Shown here one piece after another: positions 1-8,882 of a DNA stretch of 64,000 nucleotides (position 1 is the stretch's first letter; every line of letters begins with the position of its first letter). The notes beneath the pieces are model-generated. The model worked only from the letters and a program-made list of their open reading frames with translations. It was not told the origin of the DNA and ran no database searches. The DNA is from Deltaproteobacteria bacterium. Its GTDB lineage: Bacteria > Desulfobacterota > Binatia > UTPRO1. Made by a program: the position numbers and the translations under genes. Where the stretch lies: assembly GCA_016200545.1 (NCBI GenBank), contig JACQEO010000080.1, positions 1-64,000 of the forward strand. The letters are read 5' to 3'.

Positions 1-175
1 CGTCAACCCCCAGCCCAAGTCGAGGCCGCCTACGCCACCGGGGACCCGCGGGCACCCGGCCAGCCTCGAACGCCCCCCTGCGAACCGACCCTGGAGAGCC
101 GCTGGCCTGCCGTCCTCCGCTTAGATGGATACCCCCACAGGGAAATTTTCTCGCGGATATAGGGAAATGGTCCTG
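1..175. other. no gene recognised at the left edge
   Basis: Two forward frames stay open from the edge, to about positions 123 and 168. Both are proline- and arginine-rich and match nothing I recognise. The stretch may be the 3' end of a gene cut off by the window or plain spacer. I see no repeat, tRNA or clear terminator in it. Confidence 0.4.
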
Positions 176-204
176 TTTACATAGCTTGGCTGCCGCGAGA
201 TAAG
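176..204 (+). promoter_or_regulatory. candidate sigma-70 promoter for the moa-ispH operon
   Basis: A TTTACA box (176-181) is followed after 17 bases by GATAAG (199-204); each box is close to consensus. Transcription would begin near 211, leaving a leader of about 200 nt before moaB at 415. The region is less GC-rich than its surroundings, as expected of a promoter. This is a visual match only. Confidence 0.4.
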
Positions 205-289
205 GAGAGCGTCGTGGGGAGGTGTGTTCGGGCATTCCCCAATGCCTTTTCAAGAACACTGCGTACCTCATGGCTTATCCTCCTTCTCT

Positions 290-337
290 CTGGGGGGTGA
301 CGTTTTCGGACACGGCACCCGGAAGCGTCACCCCCAG
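290..337 (+). promoter_or_regulatory. stable hairpin in the moaB leader
   Basis: The arms GGGGGTGACG (293-302) and CGTCACCCCC (326-335) are perfect reverse complements. They can be extended outward by CT/AG if one G bulges. The loop is 23 nt. The hairpin lies about 78 nt upstream of the first molybdopterin gene with no following T-run, so it looks like a structured leader rather than a terminator. Whether it binds a ligand such as molybdenum cofactor is unknown. Confidence 0.4.
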
Positions 338-414
338 AGGGGCTCATCCCGAAAAGACCAGCGTCGACGCTTCCGCATTGCCGACGCGGCGCACCTCCGG
401 TAACTCCGGGCGGT

Positions 415-921
415 ATGCCTCCGCATCACGGCGCGCTCGCTCGCGAGCGAATAGGCTGCGCCATCCTGACCGTCAGTGACACCCGCACGGAGCAGGATGA
501 CGCGAGCGGCCACCTGATCCGAACGCTGCTCGAGATCGCCGGGCATCCGATTCGTTGCTACGCGATCGTGCCCGATGAGCCGGTTGCGATCCACTCGGCG
601 GTGAGCGGTGCCGTCGAACGCGACGACGTTCTCGCGCTCATCGTCACCGGCGGCACCGGCATCGCGCCGCGCGACGTCACGGTCGACAGCGTCGCAGATC
701 TCTGGACACGCGAATTGCCGGGGTTTGGCGAGCTCTTCCGCGCCTTGAGCTTTGCCGAGATCGGCCCGACCGCGTTGCTCAGTCGGGCGACCGCCGGTGT
801 GATGGCCGGGAAGTTCGTGGCGCTCCTTCCTGGTTCGACGGTCGCCTGCCGTCTCGCCCTGGAGCGGCTGATCGTGCCGGTTCTTGGCCACGTCACGGCG
901 CTCCTCGGTGCCGAGCGGTGA
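415..921 (+). CDS. moaB: MoaB/Mog-family molybdopterin adenylyltransferase
   Basis: Protein of 168 aa, the usual length for MoaB/MogA, which adenylates molybdopterin before molybdenum insertion in the cytoplasm. Visible family motifs are TVSDTRT near the N terminus, the nucleotide-binding TGGTGIAPRDVT (about residues 80-91), the GFGELFR helix, LSRATAG, and LPGST near the C terminus. It is the first gene of a run in which the next start codon overlaps its stop (GTGA), continuing through a moaD-moaE fusion to ispH, so it probably supplies Moco synthesis together with that fusion. The start lacks a strong ribosome binding site, and an alternative start a few codons downstream cannot be excluded. 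MoaB versus Mog cannot be told apart by eye. Confidence 0.9.
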   Translation: MPPHHGALARERIGCAILTVSDTRTEQDDASGHLIRTLLEIAGHPIRCYAIVPDEPVAIHSAVSGAVERDDVLALIVTGGTGIAPRDVTVDSVADLWTRELPGFGELFRALSFAEIGPTALLSRATAGVMAGKFVALLPGSTVACRLALERLIVPVLGHVTALLGAER

Positions 922-1631
922 CGATTCGTGTGCTCTTCTTCGCGTACCTCCGCGAGCGGTGCGGGCGCGAGGTACGCATCGAGATTCCCGACGGGGCGTC
1001 GATCGGCGACCTCTGGACGATCCTCCGCGTGCGCCACCCCGTCCTCGAGGATGGGGCTGTGCGGTTCGCCCTGAACCGCGTTTACGTTGACAAGACACAC
1101 CTCCTCCACGACAATGATGAGCTTGCATTGATTCCCCCCGTGAGCGGCGGGTCGTTGGCCGCGATATCGAGGGACGGAAGGCGCGCCGTGTACCTGGTCA
1201 CCCCGGATCCGATCAATCTCACCGCGATCCTCGCAGAGGTCGCCCACTCGGGTGCCGGAGGCCTGGCGCTGTTCGTCGGTACGACGCGGGACGAGAACGA
1301 AGGACGCCGAGTCGAGCGCCTCGAGTACGAGGCGTACGACGGGATGGCCACGGTCGAGATGGCGGCAATCGGGGCCGAGATGCGGCGTCGCTGGCCGCTC
1401 CTCGGTGTCGCGATGGTGCACCGGGTAGGGGTCGTACCCGTCGCCGAGGCGAGCGTAGCGGTCGCGGTCGCCGCGCCACATCGCGAGGAGGCGTTCGCCG
1501 CCTGTCGCTACGGTATCGACACGCTGAAAACGAACGTGCCCATTTGGAAGAAAGAGTACTACGCGGACGGGTCGCGCTGGATCGGCACCTGTCATGCTCA
1601 CGACGCGCACGGAGACGAGGACAGGGGATGA
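918..1631 (+). CDS. moaDE: molybdopterin synthase, MoaD-MoaE fusion
   Basis: Protein of 237 aa from a GTG start overlapping the moaB stop. Residues 1-78 are a MoaD (ubiquitin-like sulfur carrier) domain ending in the diagnostic PPVSGG. Residues 90-230 are MoaE, the large subunit of molybdopterin synthase, with the active-site segment LKTNVPIWKKEYY. In separate MoaD the terminal Gly-Gly must be free for adenylation and thiocarboxylation; here it is internal (Gly77-Gly78) and followed by a linker of about 12 residues. Function therefore probably needs proteolytic release, as described for MoaD-MoaE fusions such as mycobacterial MoaX. The next gene, ispH, begins inside its stop codon (ATGA). Confidence 0.9.
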   Translation: MTIRVLFFAYLRERCGREVRIEIPDGASIGDLWTILRVRHPVLEDGAVRFALNRVYVDKTHLLHDNDELALIPPVSGGSLAAISRDGRRAVYLVTPDPINLTAILAEVAHSGAGGLALFVGTTRDENEGRRVERLEYEAYDGMATVEMAAIGAEMRRRWPLLGVAMVHRVGVVPVAEASVAVAVAAPHREEAFAACRYGIDTLKTNVPIWKKEYYADGSRWIGTCHAHDAHGDEDRG

Positions 1632-2476
1632 AGATACGGAAGGCGATCCACGCGGGGTACTGTTGGGGCGTCGAGCGTGCGCTCGACATCGTCACCGACA
1701 CGGCGGCCGCTCATCCGGGCGAGACGGTGCGGACCCTCGGTCCCATCATTCACAACCCGCATGTCGTGCAGTCGCTGGAGGAAAAGGGCGTCCAGTCGGT
1801 CAACGACCTCGATGAGATGGGGAGCGGCACCGTCATCATCCGCACCCACGGCGTGCCTCCGGAAACCTACGAGCACGCGAAGGCGAAAGGCTTGAACGTC
1901 GTCGATGCGACCTGCCCCCTCGTCACGCTCGTGCAGAACAAGGCGAAACAGCTCGTGCAGGAAGGCTACCATCTCGTCATTTTCGGCAATCCCCGTCATC
2001 CGGAGGTCATCGGGACGATCGGCCACGCCGGCGGCAAGGCGACGGTCATCGAGCATCCGGAGGATGTCGAGAAGGTCCATCTACCGAAGCGCGTCGGGGT
2101 CGTCGTGCAGACCACGCAAGAGACGGAGCTGCTCGCCGCGCTCCTCGCGCATCTCGCGCCGCGTTGCAAAGAGGTGAAGATCTTCAACACCATCTGCAAC
2201 CCGACGATCGAACGCCAGGAAGCGGCGCGCGAGCTCGCACGCGACGTCCAGGTCGTGATCGTGGTGGGCGGTAAAAACAGCTCCAACACGCGGCACCTCG
2301 CCGAGGTATGCCGCGAGGAAGGCGCGACCGCGTACCACATCGAGGACGCGACCGAGCTCGACCCGCAATGGGTGAAAGGCATCGAAAATATCGGCATCAC
2401 GGCCGGCGCGTCGACGCCTGGGTGGCTGATGGACCAAGTCGTCGAGCGCCTCGAGAAGATCGAGCCGGCCGTCTAG
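1628..2476 (+). CDS. ispH: 4-hydroxy-3-methylbut-2-enyl diphosphate reductase
   Basis: Protein of 282 aa that catalyses the last step of the MEP isoprenoid pathway, reducing HMBPP to IPP and DMAPP with a [4Fe-4S] cluster. The three cluster cysteines are visible in AGYCWGVERA (Cys12), DATCPLV and NTICNPTIERQ, together with the GNPRHPEV loop that carries the catalytic glutamate. The ATG at 1628 was chosen over an upstream in-frame start because it gives the family N terminus (MKIRKAIHAGYC) and overlaps the preceding stop as ATGA. It is cotranscribed with the molybdopterin genes; I see no functional link beyond that. Confidence 0.95.
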   Translation: MKIRKAIHAGYCWGVERALDIVTDTAAAHPGETVRTLGPIIHNPHVVQSLEEKGVQSVNDLDEMGSGTVIIRTHGVPPETYEHAKAKGLNVVDATCPLVTLVQNKAKQLVQEGYHLVIFGNPRHPEVIGTIGHAGGKATVIEHPEDVEKVHLPKRVGVVVQTTQETELLAALLAHLAPRCKEVKIFNTICNPTIERQEAARELARDVQVVIVVGGKNSSNTRHLAEVCREEGATAYHIEDATELDPQWVKGIENIGITAGASTPGWLMDQVVERLEKIEPAV

Positions 2477-2562
2477 GTCGCCGCCTCCTACGGACACGCG
2501 CGTCCGGTCGCTGCTGCGTTGACCCCGCGCGAAAGCACGTGATACATTACGCAGTTACCGTC

Positions 2563-4335
2563 ATGTATCATCGTGTCCGCATCGGCCTGGTGATCGCGGG
2601 GCTGTTGCTCGCCGCCGGTTGCGGACCGACGCACCGCCTGCTGCCAGCGCCGCCGGCCCATCTCGAGTGGGATCCACGTGTCGGCGCGTCACCTGGACGC
2701 GTCGAGCCGCCCTCGTCCGAGGTGCAAGCGATGGGCGATTTCCTGAAGGGCGAGGTTGCGCTCAACGACGGCAACTACGACGTCGCGCTGCGAGCGTTCC
2801 ACGACGCCGTCGAGAAAGATCCGGAGAGCCCACTGCTTCAGCTTCGGCTCGCGATGCTGCTCGTCCGTAAGGGCGCGCTCGCGGAGGCGTTGGAACACTG
2901 CCAAAACGTCGTCGTCGCACGCCCCAACAACACCGAGGCGCGGCTGTTGCTGGCCGGCATTCTCTCCGCGCTCAACCGGCAAGACGAATCCGCCGATCAG
3001 TACAAGCGTGTCCTGCAGCTCGAGCCGGAGAATCAAGAAGCATACCTCTACCTCGGCGCGCTGTACGGCAAGGAGAGCAAGTACGACGATGCGGTTGCGA
3101 TTCTCGAAAAGCTCATCGCGCTGAATCCCCAATCGGTCCTCGGCTACTACTACCTCGGGCGCGTCAACGCCTCCGCCGGTCGCTACGAGAAGGCCGAGCG
3201 CGCCTATCGCGAGGCGCTCAAGCGCAACCCGCAGTCCGAGCTGATCTTGATGGATCTCGCGACGCTCTACGAGCTGCAAAAACAATACGGGCGCGCGACC
3301 GAGCTCTACCAACAGATCCTCGCCGCCAACCCCAACAGTGCCCTCGTTCGCAAGCGCCTCGGCGGCTTGTACATCGGACAGAAGAAGCTCGACGAGGCGC
3401 TGTTGCAGTACCACGCGCTCGAGAAGATCGAGACCGATCCCGAGGAGACCCGCATCAAGATCGCCCTCATCTATTTCGAGAAGGGCGAGTACGATCGCGC
3501 CGCGACCGAGCTGAATCTCGTGCTTGCCGCCGAGCCCGACAATGACCGCGTTCGCTACTATCTCGGCTCCGTCTATGCCGAGACCAAAGAGTACGCGAAG
3601 GCGCTCGAGATCTTCGAGAAGATCGGAGCTGACTCAGAGTACTACGTCGACAGCCGCGTGCAGGTGGCGGCGATCTATCAAAGGCAGGGTCGGAGCGGCG
3701 CTGCGGTCACCGAGATCGAGCGCGCCCTCGCGATCAAGGGGCGCAATCCGGAGCTGCTGAGCTATCTCGGCTCGGTCTATCGTGAGCAGAAGAACTACCC
3801 GAGGGCGATTGCCTTGCTCGAGGAGACGATCGCACTCGCCCCCGACGACGACAAGCAGGTCTTCACGCTCGGCGCGCTCTACGACGAGGCCAAGAACAAG
3901 ACCAAGGCGATCGAGCTGATGGAGCGCGCGATCGCCATCAATCCGCAGAACGCGGCGGCGTTGAACTATCTAGGATACACCTACGCCGAGCAAGGCAACC
4001 ATCTCGATGAGGCCGAACGGCTCATCCGTCGCGCACTCGCGATCGAGCCGAACGACGGATTTTACATCGACTCGCTTGCCTGGGTGTACTACCAGCGCGG
4101 CGACTACGAGCACGCCGTGGAGCAGCTCGAGCATGCGATCGAGCTCGCGGGCGAGGATCCCACCGTCACCGAGCACCTCGGTGATGCGTACGAAAAGGTC
4201 GGCCGTCCGCGCGAGGCGATCCGCGTCTACGAGGAAGCGCTGCGGAAGGCGAAGGAGCCGGAGCAGATCGATCGGTTGAAGGGGAAACTCGGCCTCCTCG
4301 GAGCCAGCACGCGGACGAGTGATACGGGGTCGTGA
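2563..4335 (+). CDS. TPR-repeat outer-membrane-type lipoprotein
   Basis: Protein of 590 aa. It starts with a lipoprotein signal peptide whose lipobox LLAAGC puts the lipidated Cys at about residue 20. A short low-complexity linker follows, then about a dozen consecutive tetratricopeptide repeats (G.LY....Y..A....... P patterns) from about residue 60 to the end. TPR lipoproteins of this size act as scaffolds in the periplasm or outer membrane, for example in secretion or polysaccharide systems. The ATG at 2563 is preceded by a possible GTG start at 2539 and neither has a good ribosome binding site. The 3' end overlaps the next lipoprotein gene by 17 nt, so the two are translationally coupled. 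Confidence 0.8.
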   Translation: MYHRVRIGLVIAGLLLAAGCGPTHRLLPAPPAHLEWDPRVGASPGRVEPPSSEVQAMGDFLKGEVALNDGNYDVALRAFHDAVEKDPESPLLQLRLAMLLVRKGALAEALEHCQNVVVARPNNTEARLLLAGILSALNRQDESADQYKRVLQLEPENQEAYLYLGALYGKESKYDDAVAILEKLIALNPQSVLGYYYLGRVNASAGRYEKAERAYREALKRNPQSELILMDLATLYELQKQYGRATELYQQILAANPNSALVRKRLGGLYIGQKKLDEALLQYHALEKIETDPEETRIKIALIYFEKGEYDRAATELNLVLAAEPDNDRVRYYLGSVYAETKEYAKALEIFEKIGADSEYYVDSRVQVAAIYQRQGRSGAAVTEIERALAIKGRNPELLSYLGSVYREQKNYPRAIALLEETIALAPDDDKQVFTLGALYDEAKNKTKAIELMERAIAINPQNAAALNYLGYTYAEQGNHLDEAERLIRRALAIEPNDGFYIDSLAWVYYQRGDYEHAVEQLEHAIELAGEDPTVTEHLGDAYEKVGRPREAIRVYEEALRKAKEPEQIDRLKGKLGLLGASTRTSDTGS

Positions 4336-5143
4336 TCGTCGCGGGCTGGCGGTCGCGTTGGCACTCACCGCGTCCGTGGTCATCGGTGGTTGCCGCCCGG
4401 CGCGCCCGCGACCGGCGCTCCCCCCGACGTTGCCGGCCGCCGACCGTTTGCTCGCGACCGTGGCCACGCGTCGCCAGGCGCACACCTCGCTTCGCGGCCT
4501 GGCCCACATCTCCTACGAACGCGCCGAGGAGCGCGAGGGATCGCGCCACGCGGTCGTCGTCGTGCCGCCCGATCGCTTTCGCCTCGAGGTGCTGTCGCCG
4601 CTCGGAGCGGTGGCGGTCGTCACCTGCGACGGGCGCGAGCTCGCGGTCTGGGTACGACGCGAGCGGCGCACGTACCGCGGCCCGGCGACGGCCGCGAGCG
4701 TCGAGGCCTACACGGGGCTGCCGATCGGCGTTGCCGATGTCGCCTCGGTTCTCCTCGGATTGCCGCCGGAACGCCACATGACCGGCAGTCCGACGGTCGT
4801 GCGCGACGAGGAAGTAGGTCTCATCCGTCTGCGCGCGCCGATCGAGGGCGGCCGGCAGGAGATCTGGTTCGCGCCCGACTCGCAGTTGCCGGTCGCGAGC
4901 GAGACGCCGCTCGGCGCGGGGCGGGTCCTGCGTGTCGAGCTCACCGACTATCGGACGATAGACGGCGTCGCCTTCCCACTCGGCATCGACATGCGACTCA
5001 TCCCAGACGGGGGCCGCATCCGCGTGCGCTACGAGCCACCGACGATCGGTGCCGCAATCGCCGAAGATCTCTTTGCCTTTCCGGTGCGGCCGGGAGTCGA
5101 GGAAGCGCGCCTCGATCGCTACCTCACGGGGGACGAACCATGA
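4319..5143 (+). CDS. LolB-like / DUF4292-type outer membrane lipoprotein
   Basis: Protein of 274 aa with a GTG start inside the end of the TPR gene. The signal peptide ends in a lipobox (VIGGC, Cys about residue 25). The rest is predicted beta-rich: a conserved block on lipid-carrier folds (RGLAHISYER, then PPDRFRLEVLSPLG), repeated strands, and a C-terminal VRYEPP...DLFAFP segment typical of the LolA/LolB fold. The likely role is binding lipids or lipoproteins at the outer membrane, possibly with the TPR lipoprotein before it. Assignment to LolB itself is not secure; DUF4292 is an equal candidate. Its stop overlaps the start of the peptide-binding protein gene (ATGA). Confidence 0.65.
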   Translation: MIRGRDRRGLAVALALTASVVIGGCRPARPRPALPPTLPAADRLLATVATRRQAHTSLRGLAHISYERAEEREGSRHAVVVVPPDRFRLEVLSPLGAVAVVTCDGRELAVWVRRERRTYRGPATAASVEAYTGLPIGVADVASVLLGLPPERHMTGSPTVVRDEEVGLIRLRAPIEGGRQEIWFAPDSQLPVASETPLGAGRVLRVELTDYRTIDGVAFPLGIDMRLIPDGGRIRVRYEPPTIGAAIAEDLFAFPVRPGVEEARLDRYLTGDEP

Positions 5144-6849
5144 TCGGCGGCGCGGCTCCGCGTGCGCGGGCGCTCGTGCTCTGCGCGCTCGTCCTCGCGA
5201 CCTCCACGGCCTGTCGTCGTGGGGCCGGTGGTGACCGTCTGCGCCGCGGCGATCGCTTGGTCACCGCGACGATCAGCGATCCCAAAACCTTCAATCCGCT
5301 GATGTCGGTCGACAGCGCGTCCTCGGCCGCGACCGGCGACGTTTTCGAGGGGCTGGTCCGCCTGAACCAGCGCACGACGTTGCCGGAGCCGATGCTGGCG
5401 TCGAGCTGGGATCACGACGCGGAGGGAACCACGTGGACGTTTCACCTGCGGCCGGACGTCCGCTGGCACGACGGCGAGCCGTTCACCGCCGCCGACGTCG
5501 CCTTCACCTTCGACGCGATCTACGATCCGAAGGTTCCGAACAGCCTGAAGCATGTGCTCGTCGTCGGCGGTACGCGCATCGAGGTCGAGATCGTCGATCC
5601 CCTCACGGTTCGCCTGCATCTTGCAGAGGCGTTCGCTCCGTTGCTCAACAGCATCGGCTTCGCGATCCTCCCGAAGCATCTCCTCGGCAAGGCGCTCGCC
5701 GAGGGCAGCTTCGCGCAGAGCTGGGGAATCGACACACCGCCGGAGAAGATCGTCGGCACCGGTCCGTATCGTATGATGCGCTACGTGCCGGCACAGCTTC
5801 TCCAGTATGAGCGTTGGGATGATTGGTGGATGCACGACGAGAGCGGCGTGCGGCTGCCGCGCATCGCCCAGCAGGCGCTTCTCATCGTGCCAGATCAGAA
5901 CACGATGTACCTCAAGTTCCTCGACAATCAGCTCCACTACTACGCGCCCCGTCCGGAGGAGATCGACGACCTCCGTGGGCGGGCGCAGCGCCTCGACGTC
6001 ACGCTCGAGCGCGTCGGGATCGATACCGGGATGCTGTTCGTCACCTTCAACCGCAACCCGGCGCACTACCTCCACGACGGCCGGCGGGATCCGCGCCTCG
6101 AGTGGTTCACCGATCCGTACTTTCTCCGTGCCATCGCCCACAGCGTCGACGCGCAGAGCATGATCGCGAACACCTACTTCGGGCACGGCGAGCGCGCGGT
6201 CTCGGCGATCTCGCCGGAGAACAAGGTTTTTTACGATCCCAATCTCGAGCCCTACGCGTACGACCTCGAGCGGGCGCGCGCGCTGCTCACCGAGGGCGGC
6301 TACGTCGATCGCGACGGCGACGGCGTGCGCGAGGACGCGCACGGCAACCCGCTCGAGTTCGATCTTTCGACGAACGCGGGCAATCAGGTGCGCGAGCGGC
6401 TGTGCTCGATCCTCAAGGAGGACTGGACGAAACTCGGCTTGCACGTGAATTACCGGCCGCTCGAGTTCACGACCTTGGTCGAGAAGCTGTCGAGCAACTT
6501 CGAGTGGGACGCGATGGTGATGGGCTTCACCGGCGGCGTCGAGCCCCACAACTCCTCGAACCTCCTGCGCTCGTCGGGGAACCTGCATCTCTGGCAGCCG
6601 AACCAGGAAAAGCCCGCGACGCCGTGGGAGGCGGAGATCGATCGCGAGCTCGACCTCGGTGCGCGCGAACTCGATCTCGAGACCCGTGCGCGACACTACT
6701 GGAGGATCCAGGAGATCCTCCAACGCGAGCTGCCGCTCATCCAGCTCGTCCGCCAGGAGCAGTTCGTCGCCTCCAAGTCGTATCTCGAAAACTTCACGCT
6801 CACGGTGTGGGGGCTCTACCAGCCCGAACGCATCGCCATTCGCCCCTGA
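5140..6849 (+). CDS. peptide ABC transporter substrate-binding protein (SBP family 5)
   Basis: Protein of 569 aa belonging to the DppA/OppA family of periplasmic peptide-binding proteins. The N terminus is a signal peptide with a Cys at about residue 24, preceded by a weak lipobox (STAC), so lipid anchoring is likely but not certain. Family signatures are the PKTFNPLMS opening, FHLRPDVRWHDGEPFTAADV near residues 95-115, and IVGTGPYRM in the middle. It is the first gene of a complete five-gene transporter operon. The ATG start overlaps the preceding stop (ATGA). The substrate, oligopeptides or other small molecules, cannot be told from sequence. Confidence 0.88.
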   Translation: MIGGAAPRARALVLCALVLATSTACRRGAGGDRLRRGDRLVTATISDPKTFNPLMSVDSASSAATGDVFEGLVRLNQRTTLPEPMLASSWDHDAEGTTWTFHLRPDVRWHDGEPFTAADVAFTFDAIYDPKVPNSLKHVLVVGGTRIEVEIVDPLTVRLHLAEAFAPLLNSIGFAILPKHLLGKALAEGSFAQSWGIDTPPEKIVGTGPYRMMRYVPAQLLQYERWDDWWMHDESGVRLPRIAQQALLIVPDQNTMYLKFLDNQLHYYAPRPEEIDDLRGRAQRLDVTLERVGIDTGMLFVTFNRNPAHYLHDGRRDPRLEWFTDPYFLRAIAHSVDAQSMIANTYFGHGERAVSAISPENKVFYDPNLEPYAYDLERARALLTEGGYVDRDGDGVREDAHGNPLEFDLSTNAGNQVRERLCSILKEDWTKLGLHVNYRPLEFTTLVEKLSSNFEWDAMVMGFTGGVEPHNSSNLLRSSGNLHLWQPNQEKPATPWEAEIDRELDLGARELDLETRARHYWRIQEILQRELPLIQLVRQEQFVASKSYLENFTLTVWGLYQPERIAIRP

Positions 6850-6851
6850 GC

Positions 6852-7835
6852 ATGCTGCGGTTCGTCGCCCGCCGGCTCTTGCAGATGATCCCGCTGCTCG
6901 TCGGCATTACGTTTCTGTCGTTCGTCGTCGTCGACCTCGCCCCCGGCGATTTCTTCAGCACGCTGCGCCTCAACCCCTCGATCTCTCCCGACGTCATCCG
7001 GCAGATGGAGGCGGAGTTCGGCTACGGGCAACCGCTGCTGGTGCGATACGGGCGCTGGGTGTGGCGCGTGCTACACCTCGATCTCGGTATGTCGATTGCG
7101 TATCGCGTCGCGGTGCTCGACCTCATCACCTCGCGGGCGCTCAACACGCTCATCCTCGCCGTCACGAGCATGATCTTCACGTGGGCGCTCGCGGTTCCGA
7201 TCGGCACGGCGGTCGCGTTGCGACGCGGCTCGGTCACCGACCGAGTCCTGTCCTTCTTCTCGTTTCTCGGCATGTCGGTCCCGAGCTTCTTCCTCGCCTT
7301 CCTCCTCATGTACCTCGCGCTCGAGACCGGTTGGTTCCCGGTGGGCGGCACGACGTCGGTCGACTATCCTCTCCTCGATCCGTTGGAGAAGCTCGCCGAT
7401 CGCGCCGCGCATCTCGTCCTGCCGGTCATCGTCCTCGGCACGAGCGGCATGGCGAGCCTGATGCGGCTCATGCGCAGCAACATTCTCGAGATCCAGCACG
7501 CCGACTACGTCCGCACCGCGCGTGCCAAGGGGCTCCCGGAATGGCGCGTCGTCGGCAAGCACATCCTGCGGAACGCGCTCAACCCCTTCGTGACGCTCGC
7601 CGGCTACGAGCTCGGCACGCTGCTCGGCGGCGCGGCGCTCGTCGAGGCGGTAATGAACCTCCAGGGTCTCGGCACCTTGATGCTCGACGCCGTCCGCTCC
7701 CTCGACCTCTACCTGGTTATGGGCTCGGTGTTGATGAGCGCGGTGCTCCTGCTCCTCGGCAACCTCATCGCCGATGTGGTGCTGACGCTCGTCGACCCGC
7801 GCATCGAGTTCACGACCCTCGAGGCGGCGCGCTAG
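6852..7835 (+). CDS. peptide ABC transporter permease, DppB type
   Basis: Protein of 327 aa with the usual six membrane segments of DppB/OppB permeases. The first is at residues 9-30 (LLVGITFLSFVVVDLAP). The cytoplasmic coupling loop (EAA motif) reads YVRTARAKGLPEWRV before a stretch ending NALNPFVT. It pairs with the next gene to form the inner-membrane channel. The ATG lies two bases after the binding-protein stop, so translation is coupled. Confidence 0.92.
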   Translation: MLRFVARRLLQMIPLLVGITFLSFVVVDLAPGDFFSTLRLNPSISPDVIRQMEAEFGYGQPLLVRYGRWVWRVLHLDLGMSIAYRVAVLDLITSRALNTLILAVTSMIFTWALAVPIGTAVALRRGSVTDRVLSFFSFLGMSVPSFFLAFLLMYLALETGWFPVGGTTSVDYPLLDPLEKLADRAAHLVLPVIVLGTSGMASLMRLMRSNILEIQHADYVRTARAKGLPEWRVVGKHILRNALNPFVTLAGYELGTLLGGAALVEAVMNLQGLGTLMLDAVRSLDLYLVMGSVLMSAVLLLLGNLIADVVLTLVDPRIEFTTLEAAR

Positions 7836-7849
7836 CGGGTGACGAGGTG

Positions 7850-8866
7850 ATGCGCGGGCGGCGGATGAGCTGGACGGCGATCGTGAGCGTCGCCGTCCTC
7901 TGCGTGCTGTACGGCAGCGCGCTCCTCGCGCCGTGGATCGCGCCCTACGACTACGCGATGCAGAGCCGCGAGTACCCGAACTGCCCGCCGTCGCGAATCC
8001 ATCTGAATCCGCCGTCGCGCTGGGTCACCGAGGGAATGCTCTACACGCACGCCGTCCGTCTCGGCTCGGGACCGGGACGCGTTTACCGCGAGGATGACGC
8101 CCAAGTGCCGCTCGCCTGGCTGACGCGCGGCGTGCTACTGACCACTGCACGACCGGAGGATCGCGTCTTCTTCCTCGGCACCGACGGGCTCGGCCGCGAT
8201 CTCTTCTCCCGCATCGTGTACGGTGGACGCATCAGCCTCACCGTCGGCGTCGTGGGGGTGGCGATCAGCTTCGCGATCGGTATCGTCCTCGGCGCGATCG
8301 CCGGGTACTTCGGCGGCCGGACGGACAACGTGATCATGCGCGCGACCGAGGTCCTGATGTCGCTGCCGTCGTTCTACTTCCTCCTCGCCCTTGCCGCGAT
8401 CATTCCGCCGTCGCTCAGCTCGGCGGAAACCTTCTTCATGATCGTGATCATCATGAGCTTCATCCGCTGGGCGGGCTTCGCGCGCATCATCCGCGGCATG
8501 GTGGCGTCGATCCGCGAGCTCGAGTACGTCCAAAGCGCGCGCGCGCTCGGCGCCAGCCGGACGCGCGTGATCGTGCGCCACGTGATTCCGGCGACGTTCG
8601 GCTACACGATCGTCGCTGCGACGTTGAGCATTCCGGGATTCATTCTCGGGGAGAGCGCCCTCTCGCTCCTCGGCCTCGGCATTCAGGAGCCGAGCGCCAG
8701 CTGGGGAAACCTTCTCGCCGACGCGCAGAACGTGCAGAGTATTGCGCAGTTCCCCTGGATCTTGAGCCCCGGGGTCTTTATCTTCATGACGATCATGGCG
8801 TTCAATTTCCTCGGTGACTACCTCCGCGACGCGCTCGATCCGCGGACCTTCGGGGCCGGCGGATGA
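7850..8866 (+). CDS. peptide ABC transporter permease, DppC type
   Basis: Protein of 338 aa, second permease of the transporter. It has the DppC/OppC layout: an N-terminal membrane segment (WTAIVSVAVLCVLYGSALL), a periplasmic insertion of about 90 residues, then five further segments and the EAA coupling loop YVQSARALGASRTRV before HVIPATFG. The C terminus carries the family NFLGDYLRDALDPR tail. The start is uncertain between ATG 7850 and ATG 7865; neither has a well-spaced ribosome binding site. Confidence 0.9.
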   Translation: MRGRRMSWTAIVSVAVLCVLYGSALLAPWIAPYDYAMQSREYPNCPPSRIHLNPPSRWVTEGMLYTHAVRLGSGPGRVYREDDAQVPLAWLTRGVLLTTARPEDRVFFLGTDGLGRDLFSRIVYGGRISLTVGVVGVAISFAIGIVLGAIAGYFGGRTDNVIMRATEVLMSLPSFYFLLALAAIIPPSLSSAETFFMIVIIMSFIRWAGFARIIRGMVASIRELEYVQSARALGASRTRVIVRHVIPATFGYTIVAATLSIPGFILGESALSLLGLGIQEPSASWGNLLADAQNVQSIAQFPWILSPGVFIFMTIMAFNFLGDYLRDALDPRTFGAGG

Positions 8867-8882
8867 GCCGCGGGAGGTCGCG

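Noticed and set aside
222..479. 85-aa forward open frame before moaB
   Set aside because: No family resemblance, arginine/serine-rich shadow composition, and it overlaps the hairpin and the moaB start.
558..1610. 350-aa reverse open frame over moaB/moaDE
   Set aside because: Antisense shadow of well-identified genes, typical of high-GC DNA.
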